Below are positions 52,751-62,800 of a stretch of DNA of 64,000 nucleotides, piece after piece. A program made the position numbers and the translations under genes. Origin of the DNA: Parasphingorhabdus marina DSM 22363 (GTDB lineage: Bacteria; Pseudomonadota; Alphaproteobacteria; Sphingomonadales; Sphingomonadaceae); NCBI RefSeq assembly GCF_900128895.1, contig NZ_FSQW01000002.1:744001-808000 (forward strand). The letters are read 5' to 3'. Below the pieces are notes generated by a model, which saw only the letters and a program-made list of their open reading frames with translations, was not told where the DNA came from and searched no databases. Numbering within the stretch: the first letter of the stretch is position 1; each line of letters starts with the position of its first letter.

Positions 52751-54688
52751 TCAGCCATGGAAATAGTCATAAACTTTCTGCGCCACGGTCTTCGATACGC
52801 CCGGTGCGCCCTGGAGATCGTCCAGTGATGCGTTCTTCACCGCGCGGGCGGTGCCGAAGTGGAGCAGCAGCGCCTTTTTCCGCGCCGGTCCGATGCCGGG
52901 CACATCGTCGAGCGAGCTGTGACCCACCGACTTCGCACGCCGGGTGCGATGCGCGCCGATGGCGAAACGATGGGCTTCGTCGCGCAGGCGCTGGAGATAG
53001 AACAATACCGGGCTGTTCATCGGCAGGTTGATTTCGCGGCCATCCATCATATGGAAGGTTTCCCGCCCGGCATTGCGATCCGGCCCCTTGGAGACCCCGA
53101 TCATCAGCACATCCTCGACACCGATTTCCTGCAGCGCATCCTGCGCCGCACTCATCTGGCCCTTGCCGCCATCGATCAGCACCAGGTCCGGCCATTCGCC
53201 CCGCGCCCGGTCGGGATCTTCCTTTTGTGCCCGGGCGAATCGACGCTCAAGCACTTCCTTCATCATCGCAAAATCATCCCCGGGGGCGATATCCGGGTTT
53301 TTGATATTGAATTTGCGATAGGCGTTTTTCCGGAATCCTTCCGGCCCCGCGACAACCATGCCGCCGACCATGTTGGTGCCCTGGATATGGCTGTTGTCGT
53401 ATATCTCGATCCGGTCGGGGACCGCATCCATGTCGAACAACTCGACCATTTCGCGCATGATTTTCGCCTGGGTCGACGATTCTGCGAGCCTGCGGTCTAG
53501 GGCTTCCTGCGCATTGCGGCTTGCCTGTTCGAGCAGTTTGCGACGATCCCCACGCTGGGGCTTTGATACGCTGACCTTATATTCCGCCTTGGTGCCTAGC
53601 GCTTCGGCCAGCAGGTCCGCATCGGGCAACTCCCGATCGAGCAGCACCAGTTTCGGCGGCGGCATGCGGTCATAGAATTGCATCAAAAAACTCGAAAACA
53701 CATCCTCGATCTCGACATGGCTGGTATGGGCCGGGAAAAAGCTGCGATGCCCCCAGTTCTGACCACCGCGAATGAAGAAAGCCTGGATACAAACGGTCGC
53801 GCCCTTGGACGCCAGCGCGAAAATGTCGGCGTCGGGTAATCCTGCTGCATTGACCGCCTGATTGCCCTGAATGAAGGTCAGTGCCTTCAGCCGGTCCCGG
53901 TAAACCGCCGCCATTTCGAAATCGAGCGCTTCGGAGGCCTTTTCCATCTGCTCACCGAGCTTGCCTTGCACTTCAGTCGACTTGCCGGAGAGAAAATTCC
54001 GGCTGTCTTCAACCAGTTCCGCATAGTCCTCTTTGCTGATCCGGTCGACGCAGGGCGCCGAGCAACGCTTGATTTGATAGAGCAGACAAGGCCGTGAACG
54101 GTTGTTGAAGAAGCTGTCAGTACAGCTCCGCAGCAGAAACAGTTTTTGCAACGCATTGAGTGTCTGGTTGACCGATCCCGCACTGGCAAAGGGTCCGAAA
54201 TATTGTCCCTTGGCGCGTCGGGCGCCGCGGTGTTTCTGGATACGCGGAAAATCATGATCCTCGCGCAGCAGAATGAACGGGAAGCTTTTGTCATCCCGCA
54301 GCAGGACATTATAGGCCGGCCGGAATTTCTTGATCAGCTGCGCTTCCAGAAGCAGCGCCTCGGCCTCGCTGCCGGTCGTGACGATCGTCATCGATCGGGT
54401 TTGCGCAACCATGCGGAGCAGACGCTGCGGCAATCGCGCCATTTGCACATAGGCACCAACCCGGGCCTTTAGCGAACGGGCCTTGCCAACATAAAGCACA
54501 TCCCCTCGCTGATCCTGCATCCGGTAAACGCCCGGACGGGTCGGCAATGTCTCCAGAACCTCGCGGATCGCCGCCATGCCGGTTTCCAGGTCCGGCGTGT
54601 CCCCCTCCCCGCGCACCGCATAGGTCGCCTTCTCCTCGTTAAACCGGGAAGCGGCATTGGGCTGGTCGGGACGGTCGGCCTTGGACAT
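52751..54688 (-). CDS. uvrC: Excinuclease ABC subunit C
   Basis: UvrC makes both incisions in nucleotide excision repair. The 645-residue protein has a GIY-YIG-type N-terminal nuclease (GVYRMQDQRGDVLYVGKARSLKARV, about 55-80), a UVR motif, an RNase H-like C-terminal nuclease region with YDNSHIQGTNMVGGMVV and LVLIDGGKGQ, and a helix-hairpin-helix tail (VPGIGPARKKALLLHFG). A poorly conserved 35-residue N-terminal extension precedes the domain. No clear Shine-Dalgarno is seen at ATG 54688. Confidence 0.95.
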   Translation of the reverse strand: MSKADRPDQPNAASRFNEEKATYAVRGEGDTPDLETGMAAIREVLETLPTRPGVYRMQDQRGDVLYVGKARSLKARVGAYVQMARLPQRLLRMVAQTRSMTIVTTGSEAEALLLEAQLIKKFRPAYNVLLRDDKSFPFILLREDHDFPRIQKHRGARRAKGQYFGPFASAGSVNQTLNALQKLFLLRSCTDSFFNNRSRPCLLYQIKRCSAPCVDRISKEDYAELVEDSRNFLSGKSTEVQGKLGEQMEKASEALDFEMAAVYRDRLKALTFIQGNQAVNAAGLPDADIFALASKGATVCIQAFFIRGGQNWGHRSFFPAHTSHVEIEDVFSSFLMQFYDRMPPPKLVLLDRELPDADLLAEALGTKAEYKVSVSKPQRGDRRKLLEQASRNAQEALDRRLAESSTQAKIMREMVELFDMDAVPDRIEIYDNSHIQGTNMVGGMVVAGPEGFRKNAYRKFNIKNPDIAPGDDFAMMKEVLERRFARAQKEDPDRARGEWPDLVLIDGGKGQMSAAQDALQEIGVEDVLMIGVSKGPDRNAGRETFHMMDGREINLPMNSPVLFYLQRLRDEAHRFAIGAHRTRRAKSVGHSSLDDVPGIGPARKKALLLHFGTARAVKNASLDDLQGAPGVSKTVAQKVYDYFHG

Positions 54689-54993
54689 GGAAAGGGTTTA
54701 GGCTCGCCGGAAACTCAAATCCAGCACTACGTTCGTCTCGAGCGAAGCCGAGAGATGCCATGTTGCGCAAATCGGCTGTGTGCCGACCACTCTCGACAGG
54801 AACTCGTTCGAAAGCCTGGAATTTTCCCTTCCCGCGAAAGCGGTAACAAACTTGCGGGGTTGCAATAGGTATCACGCGAAGACGCAAAGTCGCAAAGATC
54901 ACCATGCAAAGGAGAAACTTCGTGACTTCGCGTCTTCGCGTGAGAATTTTCTGCGCTGAACTCCCGCCTGCGCGGGGAGATGACGGGGCGAGT
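54689..54993. repeat. Dispersed-repeat island between uvrC and atpF
   Basis: These 305 bases hold no gene. They contain a TTCCCGCGAAAGCGG segment (54830-54844), the long inverted repeat listed next, and a second inverted repeat TGAACTC/GAGTTCA (54957-54963 and 54990-54996) around CCCGCCTGCGCGGGG. The last arm covers the atpF stop codon. This looks like a cluster of intergenic REP-like elements. Confidence 0.6.
54872..54943. repeat. Long inverted repeat (REP-like, GCGAAGACGC units)
   Basis: The 26-base arms 54872-54897 and 54918-54943 are complementary with only three mismatches around a 20-base loop. Each arm is built of CGCGAAG-type heptamers. It may act as a transcript-end or mRNA-stabilising structure for the ATP synthase operon, and its sequence type is one I associate with multicopy repeats in sphingomonads. 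Confidence 0.7.
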
Positions 54994-55524
54994 TCAGTTG
55001 ACCGTCTTGCCAATATCGCCAATGGCCTTGTCGACCAGCGATTTGTCAGCCGAAGCATCATGCTTGGCGGAAATCAGGGCTTCCGCAGCCTGTGTTGCAG
55101 CTGTAGCGGCTTTGGCCCGTACCGCGGCAATCGCCGAACGTTCGGCGGCGGCAATTTTTTCTTCCGCCATTTTCTTGCGACGGGCCACCAGTGCCTTTGT
55201 ATCCACTGTTGCCTGTGCAACCAGCGCTTCAGCCTCTTTCTCGGCGCTCGCCATCAGGGCTTCGGCCTCGGCCTGTGCGCCAGCGGTTTTGGCTTCATAT
55301 TCGGCTTTCAGCGCTTCGGCTTCCTTGCGCAGGTCCGCAGCTTCGTCGAGCGTTTTCTTGATTTCCGCAATCTGCTTGTCGAGCATGCCGCCAACCAGTT
55401 TCGGAACCTTGGCCCAGATCATGATGCCGAATACGATCAGCATGCCGACGGCCACCCAGCCGGTTGCGTCGAGATAAAGAGCGGTCGGCTTTGCGCCTTC
55501 TGCCAAAATGGTGATGAGCATCAT
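54994..55524 (-). CDS. atpF: ATP synthase F0 subunit b
   Basis: Subunit b is part of the peripheral stalk that holds F1 against the membrane sector. The 176-residue protein has one N-terminal membrane helix (about 20-38, TGWVAVGMLIVFGIMIW) and a long charged, Ala-rich coiled coil. Its stop codon lies inside a repeat arm. ATG 55524 or the next ATG 55521 both fit the AAGGAG upstream. It is last in the operon order atpI-B-E-X-F. Confidence 0.9.
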   Translation of the reverse strand: MMLITILAEGAKPTALYLDATGWVAVGMLIVFGIMIWAKVPKLVGGMLDKQIAEIKKTLDEAADLRKEAEALKAEYEAKTAGAQAEAEALMASAEKEAEALVAQATVDTKALVARRKKMAEEKIAAAERSAIAAVRAKAATAATQAAEALISAKHDASADKSLVDKAIGDIGKTVN

Positions 55525-55544
55525 CTATCTCCTTGCCCGGTCGC

Positions 55545-56030
55545 TCAGAAAGCGGCCTTGACGGCCTTTTTCGCGTCCGCCGCCGATACCTTTGTGCCGG
55601 ATACGGTAGCCACAATGTCCCGGGCCGCTTCGGCAGCAACGGACTCGATTTCCTTCAGGGCGTCAGCCTGTGCTGACTTGAGCGCAGCATCGGCTTCCTC
55701 AGCCTTTTTGGCGATGCTGGTGTCTGCCCGCTTGACCGACGCTTCGTTCTTCTTGGCGGCCTCGGCCTTCGCAGCGGCGATGGTTGAAATCGCATCCGAT
55801 TTCGCATCGTTGATCCGCGTCCGATACTCTTCCTCAATCTGATCCGCCCGGTCTCGCGCGGTTTGTGCCGCCTCGAGGTCGTCACTGATCCGCTTCTGCC
55901 GATCGTCCACGGTCTTGCTGATTTTCGGAACCATGTTTTTGGCGATACCAAAATAAATGATCCCGATAACAATCAGAAGCCAAAAAAACTGACTGCCGTA
56001 AACTTCCATGAGCTGAGCAATTTGAGGCAT
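55545..56030 (-). CDS. atpX: ATP synthase F0 subunit b' (AtpG/AtpX)
   Basis: This 161-residue protein is the second, diverged b-type subunit (b') found in alphaproteobacteria and photosynthetic bacteria, forming a b-b' heterodimer stalk. It has an N-terminal membrane helix (SQFFWLLIVIGIIYFGIA) followed by a coiled coil (RQKRISDDLEAAQTARDRADQIEEEYRTRI). It lies between atpE and atpF, the usual place. The gene is also called atpG in some genomes. Confidence 0.9.
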   Translation of the reverse strand: MPQIAQLMEVYGSQFFWLLIVIGIIYFGIAKNMVPKISKTVDDRQKRISDDLEAAQTARDRADQIEEEYRTRINDAKSDAISTIAAAKAEAAKKNEASVKRADTSIAKKAEEADAALKSAQADALKEIESVAAEAARDIVATVSGTKVSAADAKKAVKAAF

Positions 56031-56113
56031 TATTCACCCGTTGGTTCGAAACGCTTGGCCGACAAATGCCGGCGCAATATCGGAGCGACCGAAGCCGCTC
56101 CGGAAGTTCGGTC

Positions 56114-56350
56114 TTACGCTGCTGGCGGAGCGTAGAGAATGATCATCGCAACGGCGAAAGCGATCAGGCCGAGCAATTCAGCAGCCGCGAAGCCGATGAA
56201 GAGACGTCCCTGCTGGCCGTCAGCCGCAGATGGGTTACGCAGAGCACCTTCGAGGAAGGAACCGAAGACGTTACCAACACCGGTAGCCGCCGCGCCAACG
56301 CCGATTGCCGCAAGGCCGGCGCCGATTACTTGTGCAGAAGAGAGATCCAT
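56114..56350 (-). CDS. atpE: ATP synthase F0 subunit c
   Basis: The 78-residue c subunit forms the rotating ring. It has two membrane helices joined by the polar loop GALRNPSAADGQQ. The proton-carrying carboxylate is E58 in FAAAELLGLIAF. The glycine-rich first helix GAGLAAIGVGAAATGVGNVFG is typical. CGGAG lies 11 bases before the ATG. Confidence 0.95.
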   Translation of the reverse strand: MDLSSAQVIGAGLAAIGVGAAATGVGNVFGSFLEGALRNPSAADGQQGRLFIGFAAAELLGLIAFAVAMIILYAPPAA

Positions 56351-56396
56351 TTTTGTACTCCGTTTTTCTAATCTAGATATGGTTATTGAAAGTGAC

Positions 56397-57179
56397 TTAG
56401 TGAAGGTTTTCCGCGTCGTTTATGTAGAGCGACGTAAGAAGAGCAAAAACATAGGCCTGAATGGCACAAACCAGCAATTCGAGCGCACTCACGAACGCAA
56501 TGAACACAATGCTGAGCCCGGCAACCAGCAGGCTGGCACCACCCGCATCAATTGACTGGATAACGAAATTGGCGAACACCTTGACCAGAATATGGCCCGC
56601 GATCATCGCAACGAACAAACGCAGTGCGAGGCTAAACGGACGCACCATGAATGACAGCAGCTCGACCATGAAGATTAGCGGGATCATCGGCAGTGGCGTA
56701 CCATGCGGGATAAAGAGGCTGAAAAACTTGAAGCCATGCTTCCAGAAGCCGACAATCAGCACGATGGAAAAGCTGATCGCGGCCAGCAGGCCGGTCACGG
56801 TGAATTGGCTGGTAACAGTGAACGGGTGAATACCCGCGATTCCAACGGGCATCATGCCCCACCAGTTGGCGAACAGGATGAACATGAACAGGGTGAATAC
56901 CCAGGGCGTGTATTTCTTGCCGTTGGGACCGATGCTGGTGTCGATGATATTGTCGACAAAGCCGATCACGCCTTCAACCATCAGCTGCCAGCGGCCGGGA
57001 ACCAGTTCCCGCTTCATGCCGCCGCGCATGAACAGATAAATGGTGATCAGAACCACAAACATCCACAAGGCGCTGTTGGTGAAATTGATTTCCTGTCCGA
57101 ACAGGTTGAAACCCAACCCTTCAATAATCGGCTGCACCTCAAACTGGTGCATTGGATCAATTTTGCCTTCTTCAGCCAC
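56397..57179 (-). CDS. atpB: ATP synthase F0 subunit a
   Basis: Subunit a forms the proton half-channels. The 260-residue protein has about five or six membrane helices and the essential arginine in SLALRLFVAMIAGH. The start is taken as GTG 57179 (protein MAEEGKIDPMHQFEV), with AGGGG eight bases upstream and the codon four bases after the atpI stop. Upstream in-frame ATG codons (57197, 57221) would overlap atpI and do not match family N-termini. Confidence 0.94.
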   Translation of the reverse strand: MAEEGKIDPMHQFEVQPIIEGLGFNLFGQEINFTNSALWMFVVLITIYLFMRGGMKRELVPGRWQLMVEGVIGFVDNIIDTSIGPNGKKYTPWVFTLFMFILFANWWGMMPVGIAGIHPFTVTSQFTVTGLLAAISFSIVLIVGFWKHGFKFFSLFIPHGTPLPMIPLIFMVELLSFMVRPFSLALRLFVAMIAGHILVKVFANFVIQSIDAGGASLLVAGLSIVFIAFVSALELLVCAIQAYVFALLTSLYINDAENLH

Positions 57180-57183
57180 GGAT

Positions 57184-57537
57184 TTACCCCTGATCATCTT
57201 TCGGTACGTCAGCCTTTGCATCGCGCGCGGACTGCGTGGAAATTACATAAATCTTCCTGAATGCCACTCCCGTTCCGAGGAAAAAGAACAGCAACAGAAA
57301 TAATGGCGTTGTTCCCAGCCAGGTGTCAAAAGCCCACCCGAGAAGAAAACCGGCAGCCACGCCTCCGACCAGATAGCTCAGCACCCGGGCTCCGAGACGC
57401 TGATTTTCATCAGGTCCGCGGTTCCGGTGCCCCTGCCTGACCCTCTCTTTGTCCTGTGCCCGTTTCAATCGCTCTTCGAGCGCCGAAACCCGCACATCTT
57501 CTTCGAGTGGATCCTGATCAGATTCGCTTGCCGCCAT
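57184..57537 (-). CDS. atpI: ATP synthase protein I
   Basis: AtpI is a small membrane protein that helps assemble the c ring. The 117-residue product has a charged N-terminal half (EERLKRAQDKERVRQG) and two membrane helices (LSYLVGGVAAGFLLGWAFD and TPLFLLLFFFLGTGVAF), the AtpI/AtpZ pattern. ATG 57537 has AAAGGG six bases upstream. It is the first gene of the F0 operon. Confidence 0.9.
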   Translation of the reverse strand: MAASESDQDPLEEDVRVSALEERLKRAQDKERVRQGHRNRGPDENQRLGARVLSYLVGGVAAGFLLGWAFDTWLGTTPLFLLLFFFLGTGVAFRKIYVISTQSARDAKADVPKDDQG

Positions 57538-57613
57538 TTTTGCCCTTTCAATGCCCCGAAAGTCACGAAAAAGTGCCATAAACAACAGCAGGCCGACCCG
57601 CCAAGGCGCGGCC

Positions 57614-57642
57614 CGTTTAGGAAAGCCCGCGCGCCAAGTCAA
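57614..57642 (-). promoter_or_regulatory. Candidate promoter of the F0 ATP synthase operon
   Basis: On the reverse strand TTGACT (57642-57637), 17 bases, TAAACG (57619-57614), about 77 bases before atpI. The remaining intergenic bases up to 57866 show no other gene and must also contain the P450 promoter. Confidence 0.5.
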
Positions 57643-57866
57643 CAGCCATGCTGCATTGCGAAAAAAGACATGTTTTCTGCAGCAGTTTCCGGGCCGTTCG
57701 GCGGAATGTCATCATGCGCCCCGTTCGGGATTTCGGGTTGGACTTTTTCCCGGGGCGCACAACGAAGAAATGCCTTTTGCATTGATATGCTAGTGGTCAA
57801 TCTCCGGCAAATATGATTGAGACAAACCAGACAAACAGCAGAGACTGTGCGAAAGGAAAGGTCATC

Positions 57867-59135
57867 GTGGCAACGACAGCTCCCATCAACATTTTTGACC
57901 CGGATGTTCTGGTCAACCCCTACGAAGCCTACCGGCAATTGCGCGATGGGCCCGCCCTGCACCATGTGCCGGAGATGAATGTTCATGTCGCCACGCGCTA
58001 TGATATCGTGCGGGAGATCATCCGGGATACGGAAGTGTTTTCCAGCGAATATACTGTCTTTTTCGAGCAGTTGCGCGCGGTGGGCATCGCTTCCGCCACA
58101 CCCGAAGTCCGGGCAGAACTGGAGCGACTCGAGCAACAGATCATACCACCAGTGCCAACCATGCTGACGCTGGATGAACCCGGCCACACCCGGTACCGTT
58201 CGCTGGTCAGCGCGCTGTTCACTGTGAAAGAAACGCGCAAGTCCGAGGCCGCAGTCAATCAGGTTGTCGAGGAAACCATCGCATCCCTGGGTGATGCCGG
58301 CGCGATCGAATTCATGGAAGCTTATGCCGCCCCTATCCCGCTCCGGGTCATCGGTCAGCGACTGGGTATTCCGGAGGAAGATGTCGCGATGTTCAACCGC
58401 GGTGCGACAGCTGCGGCGAGCGGCCTCCGCCTGACTCCCCTGACCGGCGACCAAATGATCGAACGCGCGCAAACCGCCGTCGATTTGCAGAATTTGCTGG
58501 TCCGTCTGATCGAGGAACGGCGCAGCCATCCGACAGAAGACATGATTTCGATACTCGCCAATTCCCGGCTGGAAGACGAGAATCGCCTGCTCAATCATGG
58601 CGAAATCCTGAGCATCCTCGGTCAGTTTCTCGTGGCCGGACATGAGACCACCACCAGCGCATTTGGCTGGGCGATGTTGCTGTTATGCCGGAATCCGGAG
58701 ATCGAGAAGAATATCGCGTCCGATCCGAAGATGCTGGCCACATTCATTGAAGAATCACTGCGTCTGGAGGCACCCGTGCAAGGGCTGCCACGGCTGGTCA
58801 CCAGGGACACGGCGGTGGAGGACTATAAGCTGAAAGCCGGAGATATCGTGTTTCTGCGCTATGGCTCGGCCAATCGGGATGACCGCAAGTTTGAAGATGC
58901 CGACCAGTGTGATCTGCAGCGCAAAAAGGCCGGTGCGCATTTTGCGTTCGGGGCCGGCGTTCACGCCTGTATCGGCGCGCCGCTGTCGCGGCAGGAGCTG
59001 CAGCTGGGCTGGACCGCGCTGTTGCGTCACGGCAAGAATTTCCGCCTGGCGCCCGGCAAACCGGAACCCCAGGCGGAAATGAGCTTCATTTTAAGAAACC
59101 TGCCCGAACTCCATGTAGAGTTTGATCTGCGCTAG
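57867..59135 (+). CDS. Cytochrome P450
   Basis: A 422-residue soluble bacterial P450. It has the I-helix oxygen motif AGHETTT, the K-helix ExxR in ESLR, and the haem loop FGAGVHACIG with ligand C368. GTG 57867 is favoured because AAAGGAAAGG lies just upstream; an ATG at 57813 would add 18 residues. No ferredoxin or reductase gene is adjacent, so it must use a partner from elsewhere. The substrate is unknown. It is transcribed alone and is divergent from the ATP synthase operon. Confidence 0.92.
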   Translation: MATTAPINIFDPDVLVNPYEAYRQLRDGPALHHVPEMNVHVATRYDIVREIIRDTEVFSSEYTVFFEQLRAVGIASATPEVRAELERLEQQIIPPVPTMLTLDEPGHTRYRSLVSALFTVKETRKSEAAVNQVVEETIASLGDAGAIEFMEAYAAPIPLRVIGQRLGIPEEDVAMFNRGATAAASGLRLTPLTGDQMIERAQTAVDLQNLLVRLIEERRSHPTEDMISILANSRLEDENRLLNHGEILSILGQFLVAGHETTTSAFGWAMLLLCRNPEIEKNIASDPKMLATFIEESLRLEAPVQGLPRLVTRDTAVEDYKLKAGDIVFLRYGSANRDDRKFEDADQCDLQRKKAGAHFAFGAGVHACIGAPLSRQELQLGWTALLRHGKNFRLAPGKPEPQAEMSFILRNLPELHVEFDLR

Positions 59136-59144
59136 CGGATCCGA

Positions 59145-59540
59145 TCAGGGACAGCGAGAGTCGCGCACTGGATTACCGGCATCGCGTGTGTTCCAGGTTC
59201 CGGTCGGAGTCTGGTATTTCTCGCCGGGCACGGTCCGCATGATCAGGTTACAGCCTGACGTGAACGCAAATTGCTCGACGGTCGAATTGGTTTCCTGAGC
59301 CTTGCGTGTGTATGCGGCCTTGCGCTTGATGTTGAGGTCCTCAACCAGCGCCTTGATCGCCGGTGAAGGGGCCGTCACATAACCGAGATAACCATCCGGT
59401 TTCTCGCCAATTTTCCCGGATGCCCGCGCCGCCTGATAGGCAGGATCACGTTGCGCCATGACCGGCGCTGCCACTACAGCGACCAGAGACAGGCCACCCA
59501 GAGCGGCCAAAGCTTTGTTTTTCTTCATAAACTCATACAT
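59145..59540 (-). CDS. ydbL: YdbL-family periplasmic protein (DUF1318)
   Basis: A 131-residue exported protein with a signal peptide ending VMAQRD and a DUF1318 domain (AYQAARASGKIGEKPDGYLGYV, then IKALVEDLNIKRKAAYTRKAQET). In E. coli YdbL is linked to the YdbH-YnbE pair that moves phospholipids to the outer membrane. The start overlaps the ynbE stop by one base (TAATG, 59538-59542); MKKNK at 59528 is the alternative start. Confidence 0.85.
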   Translation of the reverse strand: MYEFMKKNKALAALGGLSLVAVVAAPVMAQRDPAYQAARASGKIGEKPDGYLGYVTAPSPAIKALVEDLNIKRKAAYTRKAQETNSTVEQFAFTSGCNLIMRTVPGEKYQTPTGTWNTRDAGNPVRDSRCP

Positions 59541-59722
59541 TAGAAAATATCCGCTTCCTCGTTGATCAAATCTTTTGCATCGCCATCCAGGCGATACACC
59601 ACTTCCTGTTTGATATTGATGTTGAGGTTGATGACAATTGGCTTGTCAGGTGCAGAAACCTGCACGCAGGCCGTCAGGCCCATTGCCCCGCTCAGGATCA
59701 AACCGGTGGTTAAACTCCTCAT
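59540..59722 (-). CDS. ynbE: YnbE-family outer-membrane lipoprotein
   Basis: A 60-residue lipoprotein: signal with lipobox LTAC (C19), then PDKPIVINLNINIKQEVVYRLDGDAKDLI, the YnbE signature. E. coli YnbE (61 residues) caps YdbH at the outer membrane to complete a lipid bridge. ATG 59722 gives the family length; ATG 59779 has a better Shine-Dalgarno (GGGAAAG) and would add 19 residues, so the start is open. It sits between ydbH and ydbL on one transcript. Confidence 0.82.
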   Translation of the reverse strand: MRSLTTGLILSGAMGLTACVQVSAPDKPIVINLNINIKQEVVYRLDGDAKDLINEEADIF

Positions 59723-59804
59723 ATTCCGGCGAATCGCATTATACGCACGATCCGTCAATCGGCTTGTCTTGTAAAACATTGTCGCTTTCCCGTCGCTGAA
59801 TGGG

Positions 59805-62800
59805 CTATTCATCATTATCTTCCAGCTGTTTGGCGGCAGCTCTGGCCCGTGCTTCCTGCGCCCGAAGCAGTGCCGGCAAATTCTGTCCAACGAGGATTTC
59901 CGGTTCGTAGAATGCCTTGGCGCTGCTCATCAGCTGCATAAAAGGCGCCTGAATCCGGACATTGAACTCAATCGGGATCTGGGCGAGCTGCTTGGTGATG
60001 AAATTGCGGCTGGCATCATCCCCCTGCTGAAGGCCGGCAAATTTCACTTCGGTAATGATCTCGCCGTCAATCGCGCCTTCCATCCCGATGGTGAGATTGC
60101 GATACTTGATCGATTTCAGCGCGTTGAAGGCGTAATTGGCCATCGTGCCCATATCTTCGTAGGTCAGCTCGCCGATATAGGCCAGCGTGCCACCTCCCCG
60201 GCGGGCTTCGAGATATCCGCCAACAATCCGGCCCCCATCCTGGTCGAAGACCATCGGCAGCTGACCATCAAATATGCCGGTGGCGCTGAGATTTTCAAAC
60301 TCAAACTTGGTCAGAAACTGGGCCGCATCCACGCCAACTACAGTAAACTCCAGTCGCCGTTCGGCTTCCTCACCCAGATCGAAAACCGTCGGCTCCAGAT
60401 AAAGCATGCCGCCGGCAAAGGGCCATTGCCCGCCCTCGACCTCCATCTTGCGATCCGGCAGCAACCGATAGCTGAGCACCCCGTTAAACGCCGGTACCCC
60501 CGGATTGACTTCGGCCATCCGCACTGTCTGGCCCGGCTCGGTCTCGAGCCCGAGCAGATCAGAGAAACGGATATTGCCCTTGAGCCCCGTCACCGGTCCG
60601 AATGCCGCGGCCAGATCGAGTCCGCGGGTTGCAAACTCGCCGATACTGCGCACGCCGTCGCCCGACTGGTCCCAGTTGATCCGTCCGCTGCCGGTAATGG
60701 TGCCCTGGACATTGGCCACAATGCCGAGTGTCAGCGGGGTCAGCATTTCCGGCTGCAGCTCGTCATCGAAGGTCAGCCAGCCGACATCCAGCAGCGCCGC
60801 GCCCGTGCTGTTATCCAGCGAGTGCCGCATATCCACCGTGGTGATTTCACGCTGTGTTTCCGGCTCGCGCAATATGCCCGTCGCCGTGATCATGCCGTTC
60901 GCAAAGATGATTTTGGCATCATTGCTGATCAGCGGCCGGAACCGTTCGACCTGTTCCTCGTCCCGCACCCGGAGGCCGGTATCGGCTTTAAATGCACCGC
61001 CCTCATAGGACCATTCGCCATCGATGTTTTCCAGCAAGAGCGGCACATTGGCGACCTGACCGCTTGCCCCGGAAATGCGACCTGTCAGCGACTCTCCCAG
61101 CGTCATGGTGAACTCGCCAATCTCCATTTTCGAGACATTGCCCGGTACCCCGAACCGGATCGCAACATCCTGTGCCATCAGGCCATTTCGGGTTGTATAG
61201 CCGAACCGGCCGCCACTCAGATTGAGCGGGCTGTCGCCGACACGGGCCGTCAGATCCAGCCCGGTCGTGCGCGCAGCCACTTCCGGACCTGAGCGCCCGC
61301 TGCGAACAATAGCCGTGCTGGCATCCGGGCAAAGCGTCGCCCTGGTTGGACCGGCTTCCAGAGTTGACAGTTTCAGGCTGGCGAAGCGAACATCGACGCA
61401 TTTCCGGAACAGCGCGTAGTTCCCGTTGCGATCAATCCGGGCATTGATCGGCACTTGCAAACCGGTCAACCGGCCATCTGCCAGCGGCCCGGACAGCAAT
61501 ATCCGGCCATCTATCGCCGTCCCGCCATTGCCGGTTGGGAAAAATCGCATTTCGGGCACGGTAAGCCTGGCATCCTCGGCGGTATAGGACGCCATTTGCA
61601 ATTGCCCGGCAAAGCCGTCCGAAACGCTGCCGTCAAACAGGGTCAGCCGGGAATTTGGCAGGCCGCCGCCCTTCAGGCTGACGGTGCCGTCTGCCAAAAT
61701 CGCCAGCCCGTCTGGTGTGAAGTCGAGGAGCAATGGATCATCCAGCGTCAGCTCGGCGCCGGACCGGGATTGCACATCCAGACTGTTGAGCGTCAGACGC
61801 ACGCCCCGATTGCCTGAGGAAAAGCGGACAGTGCCGGCGATATCCATCGCCCCGCCCGCCTGACGGATCGCATCCGCAATCGATCCGGCCACCGGACCAA
61901 CGGGCGTTCCATCCAGCGAACCCGCGCCATTGTTGATGCTGCGCAGCATGTCGGCAGACAACCGGGCCTTGCGGATCACTGGATCTCCCCGGAAACTTGT
62001 CGTGATTTCATCGCCGCCATATTCCGCGGTAAACAACCCATCCAGCTCCGCAGTCTCGGCACCGCCAAGGGGCATCGCGACCCCGCTCGCGGTCAGTTTG
62101 ATGACCCCTTTGCTCTGTTCCATATCTCCCGAAAAATCGAGCGATGAGCGGATTTCCTGTGCGGAATTTCCCGCCTGGCGCAGCGGTCCGCCAATTGTCC
62201 CCAGGCTCCCTTCCCAGCTCGCCAGATCCTTGCCCAGACGAAGGTTGAGGCGGCTCGCCATGTTCTCAGCTGCAAATCCGGCCTCGTCACATTTCACGTC
62301 CGGCAAACGCAAAGGGCCACGCATTCGGGGCTGCCCGATGCTGATCGAGATATCTGCAAACAATGTCGGTTCGGAAATCAGGCAGGACCCCAGATCAATT
62401 TCCCGGGAGATCGCGGCCAGCTTGCCCTTGAACCCGTCCTTCAGATTGCCTTCGCCGTTGAGCGACAGGCCGACTACGCCATAATCACTCTCGATCCGCA
62501 TTTGCGCCTTGTCCAGCCCCAGCCAGATGTCCGGCAGAGCCAGTGGACTGTCATCGTCGGGATCCATGAATTTTTCGAGCTCGCCCAGCGACAGTTTGCC
62601 ATTCACATATCTGGCGAACAGCTTCACCCCGCTCGCCCTCACCCAGTTGACGCCGGCACCATCCGTGGACACGGAATTCCCGATCTCGACCAGCTCCGCC
62701 GTGAGGTCGGGATTCTCCGGATCACCGAGGACGAGGTTGCGGATAATCTGTTTGTCAAAGCCGATATCATCAATCTCGAACGCCGCCTCGACATCCAGCC

